From Alphaproteobacteria bacterium (GTDB taxonomy: Bacteria > Pseudomonadota > Alphaproteobacteria > Micropepsales > Micropepsaceae), in the NCBI GenBank assembly GCA_013140995.1, contig JABFRX010000044.1, forward strand, positions 1 through 48,748: a stretch of 48,748 nucleotides of DNA, written 5' to 3'. The translations under genes and the position numbers were made by a program. Under the pieces are notes generated by a model, which was not told the DNA's origin, did not search any database, and was given only the letters and a program-made list of their open reading frames with translations. Positions 7,763-15,517 of this stretch are shown here, piece after piece. Within the stretch, counting starts at the first letter, position 1, and every line of letters begins with the position of its first letter.

Positions 7763-8863
7763 TCAAGGCGGCGTTTCTGTTGGGACTGCCAGCTGATCTA
7801 GCGCGTTCGCGCGAAACTCGGACGGTGTCAGGCCAGTCTCGGCCTTGAAGGCGCGGTTGAAGGGCCCGAGGGATTGGAAGCCGGCGTCGAGCCCAATGGT
7901 CGAGATGGGAACGTCGCGCTGCCCTGGGTCGGATAGAGATTGCTTGGCGTCGACAAGGCGCCACTGGTTAAGGAAGGCGCTGAAGTTGCGATGACCGAGC
8001 TGCTGGTTGATTAGCCGGCGCAATTTGTATTCGGGTACACTCAGCTTGAGCGCGAGCGCCGTAATCGTGAGGGCTTCCTCCCGGTAGACGCGCTCCTCGT
8101 GCATGAGGCGCTCAAGCTGGTGTGCGACCTTCTCATCTTCGCCGGAACGCGCCGGCGCTGCTTCTTGCGGAGGAGGCATCGGCCGTGGTTCGGCCGCTGG
8201 TGCGAAGAGGTCGAGGTCCGCTTGCAGCAGCGCGCCTATACCTGCCAGGCCTAAGATAAAGAGAATCGCCGCCGCCAGCGGCGACAGCGCATCGGCGGGG
8301 CGCCACAGGATTTCGGATGTCTGCACCGCGATGACGGACACGGCATAGAGCGCCGCGGCGGCCAGGATCGGGCCCCGCAGACGGCGCCGTGACTCGACGA
8401 GGTCGTTACGCCGTCCGCTCCAGATGACGATCAAGACATGCACCATAAGGACGGCGCCGACGAGATTGTGCGCGAGAAATAGTCCTTTCGCCGCCGCGCC
8501 ATTCGCGAGCATCGCCCCGGTACCGATCGTGAGCAGAAGCGCCGCCGGTGCGAAACGCACAGGTTCAAGGCGGGGGCGGTCGCCGAACAGTTCCGTCGCA
8601 AAGGCCCAGAAAAGACCGGCCCCCATAAAGGAGAAAGCCCAAACCAGAGGCCGGGCAAGGCCGAGCGCTTCGTTGATGGCAGGATGCTGCGTCAACGTGT
8701 GCGCCGCCGCGGCAAGGCAAAACAGCACGCCCGTTACGCGCGCCGGCGTGAATGGCGGGCGCGCGATCGCGATTGCGAGTCCGACGAAGGCACCGATGGC
8801 GCCGCCGCGCATCAAGACTTCCAGGATGGATGGGTCTCGCAAGAGGGTTAGGGCTGAGGGCAT
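7763..8863 (-). CDS. membrane-anchored AraC family transcriptional regulator
   Basis: A 366-aa protein in two parts. Residues 1-220 contain about seven hydrophobic segments, an integral membrane sensor-like region. Residues about 245-355 form an AraC/XylS DNA-binding domain: LTITALALKLSVPEYKLRRLINQQLG is the first helix-turn-helix, and the second ends in the family signature FQSLGPFNRAFKAETGLTPSEFR. This layout is known in regulators such as those annotated AraC with 7TM-like domains. It reads in the same direction as the hydroxylase operon and stops 9 bp before the direct repeats, so local control of that operon is the natural inference. The signal sensed is unknown. Confidence 0.88.
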   Translation of the reverse strand: MPSALTLLRDPSILEVLMRGGAIGAFVGLAIAIARPPFTPARVTGVLFCLAAAAHTLTQHPAINEALGLARPLVWAFSFMGAGLFWAFATELFGDRPRLEPVRFAPAALLLTIGTGAMLANGAAAKGLFLAHNLVGAVLMVHVLIVIWSGRRNDLVESRRRLRGPILAAAALYAVSVIAVQTSEILWRPADALSPLAAAILFILGLAGIGALLQADLDLFAPAAEPRPMPPPQEAAPARSGEDEKVAHQLERLMHEERVYREEALTITALALKLSVPEYKLRRLINQQLGHRNFSAFLNQWRLVDAKQSLSDPGQRDVPISTIGLDAGFQSLGPFNRAFKAETGLTPSEFRANALDQLAVPTETPP

Positions 8864-8877
8864 CTGAATCGATTCAT

Positions 8878-8898
8878 CGTGCAGACAAACACTGCACG
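8878..8898. promoter_or_regulatory. perfect 7-7-7 inverted repeat CGTGCAG/CTGCACG
   Basis: CGTGCAG (8878-8884) and CTGCACG (8892-8898) are exact reverse complements around a 7-bp AT-rich spacer. It sits 15 bp upstream of the AraC-type start and 24 bp downstream of the methyltransferase stop. It could be an operator for the regulator gene or a hairpin ending the upstream operon; no T-run follows on the minus strand. Confidence 0.4.
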
Positions 8899-8921
8899 CT
8901 TCAGAAGTCCACGCCTCCCGA

Positions 8922-9737
8922 TCAGCGCTTCGTCACGACCACCTCGAGATATTCGCTGGGCACGATCAGCGTCTCCTTACCGCCGCGATTCATGCGGGTG
9001 AGCAGATCGACAAGGTCCGCCTGCAGCGCGCTTTGGCCGTTGGCATCGAGCGCGGCGAATGCGCGGTTCGTGGGGCCGTAATAGGTTTTGAAGACGCTGA
9101 GCCAGTGATCGACCGACTTGTAGCGGAAGTTGAAGATCTGCTTTGTCGCCTTCACGTCATGACCGGGAAAGAGATCGGCGAGGTGAGCCTGTGTGCCCCA
9201 GAGAGCCGGCGACCTGACGCCAGGCGGTGGCGGCACGTGCTTGCCGATTGTCTTGAACAGCTGACCGATGAAGCCGTCCGGCGTCCAGTTGGCGAGGCCG
9301 ATGCGGCCGCCCTTGCGGCAGACACGCGCGAGTTCTGCGCCCGATTTCTCATGGTTGGGCGTGAACATGACGCCGAATGTGGAGAGCACGAGGTCGAAGC
9401 TGGCATCTGCGAAAGGCAGCGCCTCGGCGTCGGCTTCCTGGAACGTGATGTCCAGGCGCTCGGCGTTTGCGCGCTCGCGGGCGCGCTCCAAAAGCGCGCC
9501 GACATAGTCCGTCGATGTCACATGTGCGAACTGGCGCGCCGCTGCGAGCGAGGCGTTGCCGTTGCCTGCGGCAACGTCAAGCACGCGCTCCCCAGCGCGG
9601 ATGTCGACGGCATCGCAGAGACGTTCGCCGACGAGCTGCAGCGTGGTGCCGACGACAGCGTAGTCGCCGGCGGCCCAGGTGGCCTGCTGGCGCTGCTTGA
9701 TCGCGGTGAAGTCGGGTGCGGGTGATGGTGTGGTCAT
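8922..9737 (-). CDS. class I SAM-dependent methyltransferase (UbiE/Methyltransf_11 type)
   Basis: A 271-aa methyltransferase. Motif I is VLDVAAGNGN (residues 52-61), followed by TSTDY as the acidic SAM-ribose strand, EADAEALPFADASFD (motif II) and ARVCRKGGRIGLANW. The substrate-binding C-terminus (about residues 165-271) is longer than in the methyltransferase at 5226. The ATG at 9737 is chosen because it overlaps the DUF4395 stop as ATGA; any longer frame would run through that gene. It is the last gene of the ArsR-rhodanese operon. Small-molecule or lipid methylation is likely; substrate unknown. Confidence 0.88.
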   Translation of the reverse strand: MTTPSPAPDFTAIKQRQQATWAAGDYAVVGTTLQLVGERLCDAVDIRAGERVLDVAAGNGNASLAAARQFAHVTSTDYVGALLERARERANAERLDITFQEADAEALPFADASFDLVLSTFGVMFTPNHEKSGAELARVCRKGGRIGLANWTPDGFIGQLFKTIGKHVPPPPGVRSPALWGTQAHLADLFPGHDVKATKQIFNFRYKSVDHWLSVFKTYYGPTNRAFAALDANGQSALQADLVDLLTRMNRGGKETLIVPSEYLEVVVTKR

Positions 9738-10216
9738 GATGCGATTCCTTGTGGGCGGCGGGCGAAGAAGTTGAAAATAATCGACGCGATGCAGATGTCG
9801 GTCGTACTGACGAGTGCAGCTACGCCGACAAACATCGCACCGAGTACATAGCCCGCGGTCACTTGACCGCTGGAGAAGAGAAGGGCGGTTGCGATCAGCC
9901 AAGCAGTGGCGATCCCGCAAGCGAACCGACGCGGCGCGCGGTTGGGCGGCAATGGCCGCTTTCCCACCAAAAACCTGATCCCGTAATTGTAGATCAGATC
10001 GAAAGGATGAAACGGCAGTACCGCGCCCAAGAAGGCGGTGCCTGCCAACGCAAAGAGTATCCAAGGCGAGGCCAGAGCCGTGCCGACAGCCGCGAACGTT
10101 CCGCACAGTACGGGTGACCAACGCAGCCACGGCGCTATCTCGGCGAGCCACGCCTCATCGACGTTGAATCCCTGTTCGTGCAGCCGCTGAACTGTGACCG
10201 GAGAAATCGTCGTCAT
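9734..10216 (-). CDS. DUF4395 family membrane protein
   Basis: A 160-aa protein with about four hydrophobic segments. The motif FHPFDLIYNYGIRFLVGKRPLPPNRAPRRFAC after the second is characteristic of DUF4395. The function is unknown. The family is often seen next to thioredoxin, rhodanese or sulfur genes, as here behind the ArsR-rhodanese protein with a 21-bp gap. Its end overlaps the methyltransferase start by 4 bp. Residues IYNYG and the RPLPPN loop are likely cytoplasmic. Confidence 0.8.
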   Translation of the reverse strand: MTTISPVTVQRLHEQGFNVDEAWLAEIAPWLRWSPVLCGTFAAVGTALASPWILFALAGTAFLGAVLPFHPFDLIYNYGIRFLVGKRPLPPNRAPRRFACGIATAWLIATALLFSSGQVTAGYVLGAMFVGVAALVSTTDICIASIIFNFFARRPQGIAS

Positions 10217-10237
10217 TGTTGTACCTCCCTGCTTGGT

Positions 10238-10936
10238 TTATCCGTCGGCGCGACCAGCCGGGCCGCTTTCGATGGGCAGGCCGTGGGCCGCCCATTCCGG
10301 AAATCCGTCTTCGAACCGGCGAATCTTGAAGCCGCGCTCGCGCAGAAGCGCGACCGCTTCAAAGGAAAGAACGCAGTACGGACCGCGACAATACGAAACG
10401 ATCTCGCGCCCACGTGGAAGTTGCGCGAGGCGTCGCTCAAGGGCTTTGAGAGGGATATTGATGGCCCCCGGCAAATGGCCGAGCGCAAATTCATCTTCAG
10501 GCCGCACGTCAAGAAGCGTTACCGACTTCTCACGCAAGCGTTTCACGAGTTCGGTCCGCGACACGGGTTCGAGTGCATCGCGCCCGTGGAAGTATTGCGC
10601 GATGACCTGCTGCGCTTCCGCGACATTCGTTTCGGCAACCCGCCGCAGTGCTGCCAGAAGATCGATCACCGATTTATCGGTCAGACGATAGAGGACGTTC
10701 TTGCCGTCGCGCCGTGAGGCGACGAGACCCGCGCGGCGCAGCAGCAAGAGATGCTGCGAGGTGTTAGCGATAGAGAGCCCGGCAACGGCGGCAAGCGCCT
10801 CAACCGGCCGCTCGCCTTGCCCCACGTGCTCCAAAAGGTTCAGCCGGTGGCCGCTTGCCAATGCCTTGGCGACGATGGCGAACGCGTCGTAGAGCACTGC
10901 TTTGGGGTTTCGGGTTGACATTGTTGGGTTAGTCAC
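10238..10936 (-). CDS. ArsR-type HTH regulator fused to a rhodanese domain
   Basis: A 232-aa two-domain protein. Residues 10-100 form an ArsR winged helix (VEALAAVAGLSIANTSQHLL as recognition helices, GLVASRRDGKNVLYRL as the wing). Residues 125-222 form a rhodanese domain with LLDVRPEDEFALGHLPGAINIP and active loop CRGPYC, catalytic Cys183 and a second Cys188. The fusion suggests that sulfur transfer or a persulfide/disulfide between these cysteines tunes DNA binding. It is divergent from the 10998 operon, and a perfect palindrome lies between the two starts. The best guess is a repressor of both operons that responds to reactive sulfur or thiol-binding agents. Confidence 0.88.
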   Translation of the reverse strand: MTNPTMSTRNPKAVLYDAFAIVAKALASGHRLNLLEHVGQGERPVEALAAVAGLSIANTSQHLLLLRRAGLVASRRDGKNVLYRLTDKSVIDLLAALRRVAETNVAEAQQVIAQYFHGRDALEPVSRTELVKRLREKSVTLLDVRPEDEFALGHLPGAINIPLKALERRLAQLPRGREIVSYCRGPYCVLSFEAVALLRERGFKIRRFEDGFPEWAAHGLPIESGPAGRADG

Positions 10937-10942
10937 TCACAT

Positions 10943-10962
10943 ATTCAATAGATCAATTGAAT
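10943..10962. promoter_or_regulatory. palindromic operator candidate, 7-6-7
   Basis: ATTCAAT (10943-10949), spacer AGATCA, ATTGAAT (10956-10962) is a perfect inverted repeat in an AT-rich patch. It lies 7 bp from the ArsR-rhodanese start codon and 36 bp from the divergent hydroxylase start. Size and AT-richness match operators of ArsR/SmtB-family repressors, so one dimer could block both promoters. Confidence 0.65.
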
Positions 10963-10997
10963 GATATCAACCTCGTCGCGATTGTCAAATCGGCCCT

Positions 10998-11843
10998 ATG
11001 CGTGACTTTCTTCTGGGTAACGAGCCCGCAATCCGCCTGGCGGCATTCAGCAGTGTGCTTGCGGGCGTCGCACTACTTGAAGCTATCTTTCCGCGTCGCG
11101 TGCGGTCAGTAAGCCGATGGATTCGTTGGACGAACAATTTGGGGATGATGTTCCTGAGCACAGGACTTGTGCGCGTCGTGTTTCCGACAGCGGCAATCGG
11201 CGTTGCCCTTGCTATTGAGGGTAGCGGAATCGGACTCATTCCGTGGCTGGGTCTGCCCGACTTTGCCGGTGTCATCGCCGCCGTCGTGATCCTCGACCTT
11301 GCGATCTATCTTCAACACGTGATGTTGCACGCCGTTCCGCTGCTGTGGCGCTTTCATCGCATGCACCACGCCGATCTCGACTTCGATGTCACCACGGGCG
11401 GGCGGTTTCATCCCCTCGAAATAGCGGTGTCGATGGTCATCAAGGTTGCGGTTATCACCGCACTCGGCGCACCGGTCGTTGCCGTTCTCATCTTCGAAGT
11501 GCTGCTGAATGCAACATCGATGTTCAACCACGCGAACTGGCGGCTCCCAGCCGGCGTTGATACCGCGCTTCGCCGGTTCGTCGTCACACCGGATATGCAC
11601 CGGGTCCATCACTCGATCGAACCGGGCGAGACGAATAGCAATTTCGGCTTCAATCTTCCGTGGTGGGATTTTCTCTTTGGCACTTACCGCGCGCAGCCGG
11701 CGGCCGGGCATGACGCCATGACCATCGGCATCGTGCAATTCAGACAGCCTCGCGATCTCTGGCTTGATCGCATGCTGATCCAGCCGCTTCGCGACGACGC
11801 AGGTCCGTATCCTGTGGGCCGCCGAGAGGATGCATCGTCGTGA
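10998..11843 (+). CDS. sterol desaturase/fatty acid hydroxylase family protein (third member)
   Basis: A 281-aa membrane di-iron enzyme. The His boxes are LQHVMLH, HRMHH and MHRVHHS, plus an FNHANW segment that supplies a further ligand. About five hydrophobic stretches surround them. In the first box, Asp99 in ILDLAIY and the spacing to LQHVMLH fit the subgroup that includes small bacterial C-5 desaturase-like proteins. It heads a plus-strand operon with a rhodanese-fused membrane protein, and its GTGA junction overlaps the next gene by 4 bp. It is the third member of this superfamily within 6 kb. Confidence 0.9.
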   Translation: MRDFLLGNEPAIRLAAFSSVLAGVALLEAIFPRRVRSVSRWIRWTNNLGMMFLSTGLVRVVFPTAAIGVALAIEGSGIGLIPWLGLPDFAGVIAAVVILDLAIYLQHVMLHAVPLLWRFHRMHHADLDFDVTTGGRFHPLEIAVSMVIKVAVITALGAPVVAVLIFEVLLNATSMFNHANWRLPAGVDTALRRFVVTPDMHRVHHSIEPGETNSNFGFNLPWWDFLFGTYRAQPAAGHDAMTIGIVQFRQPRDLWLDRMLIQPLRDDAGPYPVGRREDASS

Positions 11844-12823
11844 AAAGGTCTTTGGCTGCACGATTGGTCTTAGGCGCCGCCCTGCTTGCCGCGGTCACCG
11901 CCGCGTTCCTTTTGCGCGAACAGTTCAATTTCGGCGCGGTCACGGCCATCGTCGATAGCCTCGGAATTTGGGCGCCGATTTTCTTTGTGCTTCTGTTTGG
12001 CGTTGCGGCCGTGGTCTTTTTCCCTGGTGCGGTGTTCGGTCTTGCTGGCGGTGCGTTGTTCGGGCCGTTCTGGGGCACCGCGTTGAACGTCGTCGGCGGC
12101 ACGTTCGGAGCGATTCTTGCGTTCCTCATCGCTCGGTACGCCGCGTCCGAATGGATGGCGCAGCGGACGGGCGGCAAACTCAAAGAGTTGATCGCAGGTG
12201 TCGAAAGCGAGGGCTGGCGCTTCGTCGCACTGATCCGCCTTGTGCCGATTTTTCCCTACAATCTCACGAACTACACGCTTGGCCTCACGCGCATCTCGTT
12301 TGTTCAATACGTCGCTGCGACCTTTGTCTGCATGATCCCGGGTAGCGCGGCTTACGCCTGGCTTGGCTTTGCCGGGCGCAGCGCCACCACAGGCGATCGG
12401 GACACGATTTGGTACGGATTGCTCGGGTTGGCGGCACTGGCGATCATCGCATTCTTGCCGCGCCTGTTGAAGCGCCTGCGGCCGGAAAGCGACAAGGGTG
12501 AATGCTGGATGGACGTGACCGAACTTTCGGCTGCGCTGCAGCGCGCCGACGAGCCGATTGTCATTGATGTTCGCGAACCCGACGAGTTCGTGGGCGGCCT
12601 TGGCCACATCCCCGACGCCGTCAACATACCGTTGGGCGCTATCATTGCTGATCCAAATCAATTCGCGCGCGGCAAGGAGGGCCTATTGGTTCTCGTCTGC
12701 CGGACCGATCGGCGTTCGGCTCGTGCCGCTGACGCGGTGAGGAATGTGGGGCTTCGCAGTGTGCGGGTTCTACGTGGCGGCATGGAACGTTGGAACGATC
12801 TCGGGATGCCGGTACTGCACTGA
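11840..12823 (+). CDS. TVP38/TMEM64 (DedA-like) membrane protein fused to rhodanese
   Basis: A 327-aa fusion. Residues 1-215 match the TVP38/TMEM64 (SNARE-associated) family: several membrane segments, the FFPGAVFGLAGGALFGPFWG re-entrant motif, and a conserved RLVPIFPYNLTNYTLGLTRI segment. Residues about 225-325 form a rhodanese domain (VIDVREPDEFVGGLGHIPDAVNIP, active-site loop CRTDRRS with Cys287). TVP38/DedA proteins are implicated in lipid scrambling or transport. The rhodanese part would sit in the cytoplasm as a persulfide-carrying module. The GTG start at 11840 overlaps the upstream stop. Stand-alone TVP38 proteins are about 220 aa, so the fusion is real and not read-through. Confidence 0.88.
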   Translation: MKRSLAARLVLGAALLAAVTAAFLLREQFNFGAVTAIVDSLGIWAPIFFVLLFGVAAVVFFPGAVFGLAGGALFGPFWGTALNVVGGTFGAILAFLIARYAASEWMAQRTGGKLKELIAGVESEGWRFVALIRLVPIFPYNLTNYTLGLTRISFVQYVAATFVCMIPGSAAYAWLGFAGRSATTGDRDTIWYGLLGLAALAIIAFLPRLLKRLRPESDKGECWMDVTELSAALQRADEPIVIDVREPDEFVGGLGHIPDAVNIPLGAIIADPNQFARGKEGLLVLVCRTDRRSARAADAVRNVGLRSVRVLRGGMERWNDLGMPVLH

Positions 12824-12844
12824 TACGAGGAGCCGACAAGAGCG

Positions 12845-13198
12845 ATGAAGAGTCTCCTGATCTTAAATGACCCGCCGTACGGCACCGAGCGTTGTTACAA
12901 CGCGCTGCGCTTGGCGCACGCACTCGCCAAACAAGCGCCGGACGCCGAAATCACGATCTTCCTCATGGCGGACGCGGTCACAGCCGCCCGAAAAGGTCAG
13001 AAGACGCCTGAGGGTTATTACAATCTGGAGCGCATGCTCAAACGCGTTCTTCTCGGCAAGGGCCGCGTCCTTCTTTGCGGCACGTGCATGGATGCGCGCG
13101 GTATGATGGATGACGATATCACGGACGGCGCGCTCCGCAGCACGATGGACGAACTCGCAGTCATCACGACGTCGGCGGAGCGCGTGATGGTTTTCTAA
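12845..13198 (+). CDS. DsrE/DsrF-like sulfur relay family protein
   Basis: A 117-aa DsrE-fold protein. MKSLLILNDPPYG is the first strand with the usual loop, ITIFLMADAV the second, and LLCGTCMDARGM carries Cys78 and Cys81, the position of the active cysteine in this family. Cys17 is a further candidate. DsrE-like proteins accept and pass sulfane sulfur between carriers. It lies 21 bp after the rhodanese fusion and would be its natural partner in sulfur relay. Confidence 0.88.
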   Translation: MKSLLILNDPPYGTERCYNALRLAHALAKQAPDAEITIFLMADAVTAARKGQKTPEGYYNLERMLKRVLLGKGRVLLCGTCMDARGMMDDDITDGALRSTMDELAVITTSAERVMVF

Positions 13199-13245
13199 GT
13201 GCCGACCGTTGTCGGATGACGCTGTTGCTAAAGGAGATGACTAAC

Positions 13246-13464
13246 ATGATGGGACAATGGGGCTGGGGCATGGGCTTCGGCTGGATTTTCATGATCTTGT
13301 TTTGGGGCTTCGTCATCGTGGGCATCGTCGCGTTGATCAAATGGTTCTCCGATCAATCGGGCTCGCGCGGGAGGACGGCGCTTGAGATTCTGCAGGAGCG
13401 CTATGCTCGCGGCGAGCTTCAAAAGGAGGAGTACGAACAGAAGAAGCGGGACCTCTTGGGTTGA
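13246..13464 (+). CDS. SHOCT domain small membrane protein
   Basis: A 72-aa protein. A Met/Gly/Trp-rich start (MMGQWGWGMGFGW) runs into one transmembrane helix (IFMILFWGFVIVGIVALI), followed by a SHOCT motif (ALEILQERYARGELQKEEYEQKKRDLL). The start at 13246 is favoured over upstream in-frame codons because AAAGGAG ends 9 bp before it. SHOCT modules are oligomerisation motifs, and similar small proteins are frequent in metal-resistance operons. It is the last gene of the 10998 operon (47 bp after the DsrE stop). Confidence 0.8.
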   Translation: MMGQWGWGMGFGWIFMILFWGFVIVGIVALIKWFSDQSGSRGRTALEILQERYARGELQKEEYEQKKRDLLG

Positions 13465-13557
13465 TCGAAGATTTCGACAACATTGGCGCGTTGGTGGCGC
13501 CGTCCAGCGGCAGAATTGCCCCGAATATTTCCTGCTTGAAGCTATAGTCGCTGTAGG

Positions 13558-13728
13558 ATGTACCTTCTCAGGAACGATGCCACGTCGCCAAGCGCGGTCA
13601 CTGTAGCGCATTTGGTCGCGACCTATACCGCGCTCGAAGTACAAATCCGCAGCGAGGAGACCAATCTCGAAGGGATGCACGGCGAGATCTATCGCAACTA
13701 CTGCGCGCGGGTGCGGCGCTGGCTTTGA
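13558..13728 (+). pseudogene. remnant of an isoprenylcysteine carboxyl methyltransferase-like gene (C-terminus only)
   Basis: A 56-residue open frame starting MYLLRNDATSPSAV ends with EVQIRSEETNLEGMHGEIYR and ARVRRWL. That is the typical C-terminal signature of bacterial ICMT/PEMT-like membrane methyltransferases: the SAM-binding E-x-x-R-x-EE-x-x-L helix, a G-x-x-Y motif, and a terminal RVRRWL. A full protein has about 150-220 residues. Upstream the frame is closed by a TGA at 13537, and I find no N-terminal half in other frames. It is therefore a fragment. The rest of the 388-bp interval 13465-13852 shows no gene. Confidence 0.6.
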
Positions 13729-13852
13729 TGCACATTGGCGTGATTTTTGCGGCATTGCCGGTCGATGCGTCCGCTTAGGATATTTTTTACACTTGACGTT
13801 CACGCTGGCTTCGTTCGTGACTGATCGTCCGAATATCCTGTCCCTGGGTTCT

Positions 13853-14197
13853 ATGCGCAGTCTGATTGCCATTGCCGCGTTTCTGTTGGCGCTGTTCGTT
13901 GCAGCCGCGCCTGTCGAAGCGATGTGTGGAAGCGGCGGCGAGGCGGCTGTCGCGGCCGGCGCGACACAGAGCGCCGTGGACGTGATCGCGGTCGCAACGG
14001 GCGGGCACTGCCAGCATGTGCCGTGCTCCGACTCAACTCACGATCACATGCCCGGCGAGTGCGCGGGGCATTCGTTCGTTGCTACGTTCGCGTTTGAGTC
14101 GCCGCGCATTGCGATTGCAAAGCGCCGTGTCGCGTTCACCCATGACAATTTCAACGGGCGCACATTGCTGCCGCCGGTTCCACCGCCGCTAGCCTGA
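13853..14197 (+). CDS. secreted Cys/His-rich small protein upstream of czcCBA
   Basis: A 114-aa product with a clear signal peptide (MRSLIAIAAFLLALFVAAAPVEA). The mature part is rich in Cys and His: MCGSG, GGHCQHVPCSDSTHDHMPGECAGH. This looks like a metal-binding periplasmic peptide and ends in a proline-rich tail. The ATG at 13853 gives the signal peptide; an earlier in-frame TTG at 13793 would add 20 residues of non-signal sequence. It precedes the RND efflux operon by 67 bp with a hairpin between. The family is not recognised. A role as a periplasmic metal buffer or sensor for the Czc pump is inference. Confidence 0.6.
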   Translation: MRSLIAIAAFLLALFVAAAPVEAMCGSGGEAAVAAGATQSAVDVIAVATGGHCQHVPCSDSTHDHMPGECAGHSFVATFAFESPRIAIAKRRVAFTHDNFNGRTLLPPVPPPLA

Positions 14198-14206
14198 CCC
14201 GACGCT

Positions 14207-14228
14207 TGCGCGCGCACGCGCGCATTTT
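14207..14228 (+). terminator. hairpin plus T-run between the Cys/His peptide and czcC
   Basis: TGCGCGC (14207-14213), loop GCAC, GCGCGCA (14218-14224), followed by TTTT. It is a perfect GC-only stem of 7 bp with a short T-run, as in an intrinsic terminator or attenuator. It would lower read-through from the small peptide gene into czcCBA. Confidence 0.5.
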
Positions 14229-14264
14229 GGCTTCGATGGGTAGGATTAGCGGTAGTTCAAAAAC

Positions 14265-15517
14265 ATGTCTCGTTGGACGTATGCGGCGCTTTTTAGCGTC
14301 GCGGTGTTGAGTCTTGTAAACGTTCGCGCGGCGGAACCGCCGGTTTCGCTGAACGAAGCGGTGACGCGGGCGTTGAATGCGTCGGCGACGGTCAAGTCGC
14401 GCGAAGAACTGATCGGCGGTGCCGACGCCGGCGTTCGCCAGAGTGGCGCGCTGCCCAATCCCGAGGTCCAAGTCGAGTTGGAGAACTTTGCCGGTTCCGG
14501 TCCATTCAGGAATTTGGACGACAGCGAGCTGACATTGGGCGTGTCCCAGCGTATCGAGCGTTCGGGCAAGCGCGACGGCCGTGTCGCGGTGGCTAAGGCC
14601 GAGCGCGACATCGCCGCGATCGAGCGCGATAAAGCCCGCTTGGATGTCGCGCTCGAGGCGCGGCGCAGTTACTTCGATGTAAGCGCGGCGACCGTGCTGC
14701 TGGATGCGGCAAAGACGCGATTGGCCGCGGCGTCGCAGATCGAAGCAATGGCCGTTCGCCGGGTGAACGCAGCGCGCGATCCCATCACAGTCAAACTGCG
14801 TGCGGAGATTCAAACCGCTGAGGCGCGGGGCGCGTACGATCGCGCGACGCTGACGCTCCAAAGCGCAAAGAGCAAGCTCGCCTCGCTATGGGGAGATGCC
14901 GGCGCGTCCTTCAGCGTAGACGCGAAAGCTCTGTTTTCGACGCCGAAAGTGAGCATGGAGGCGCAACAGGACGCAGCCCCCGATCTGAAGGCCAGTGAAG
15001 CAGCAGCACGCCGCGCGGCATCCAGATTCGCCCTTGAGAACGCGAACGCAAGGTCCGATGTCTCTGTCGGCTTGGGCGTGCGGCGGTTCGAGTTCGGCGG
15101 CGATCTGGCTGGCGTCGTGTCCGTCTCCGTGCCGATCGCGATCTTCGATGGAAATGAAGGCAACATCGAACGCGCCGCCGCCGAACAGCGCGCGGCCGAC
15201 CTCGATCTGATCCAAGCCAGGCGCCGTTTGCAACGCGATGTACTGACCCTTCAGGCCGATGCGACGCGTGCGCGCGCCGAGGCGATCACGATCCGCAAGG
15301 AACTTCTGCCGCGCGCCGAGGCGGCTCTTCGAGCGGCACGGCGCGGGTACGATGCCGGCGCGTTCAGCTATTTGGAACTCGCTGAATCGCAACGCACGCT
15401 CAACGAACTTCGAACCCGCGAAGTCGAAGTGCTGCGCGAACTTCATTTCGCACTTGCCGCCTTGGACCGCCTGTCGGGCCGGATTGCGGTTGCTTCAACC
15501 GATCAAGGACAACAGCC

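Noticed and set aside
11106-12661. Long minus-strand frames across the third hydroxylase and TVP38 genes
   Set aside because: Both are complements of genes with clear motifs; products are low-complexity, charged and lack family signatures.
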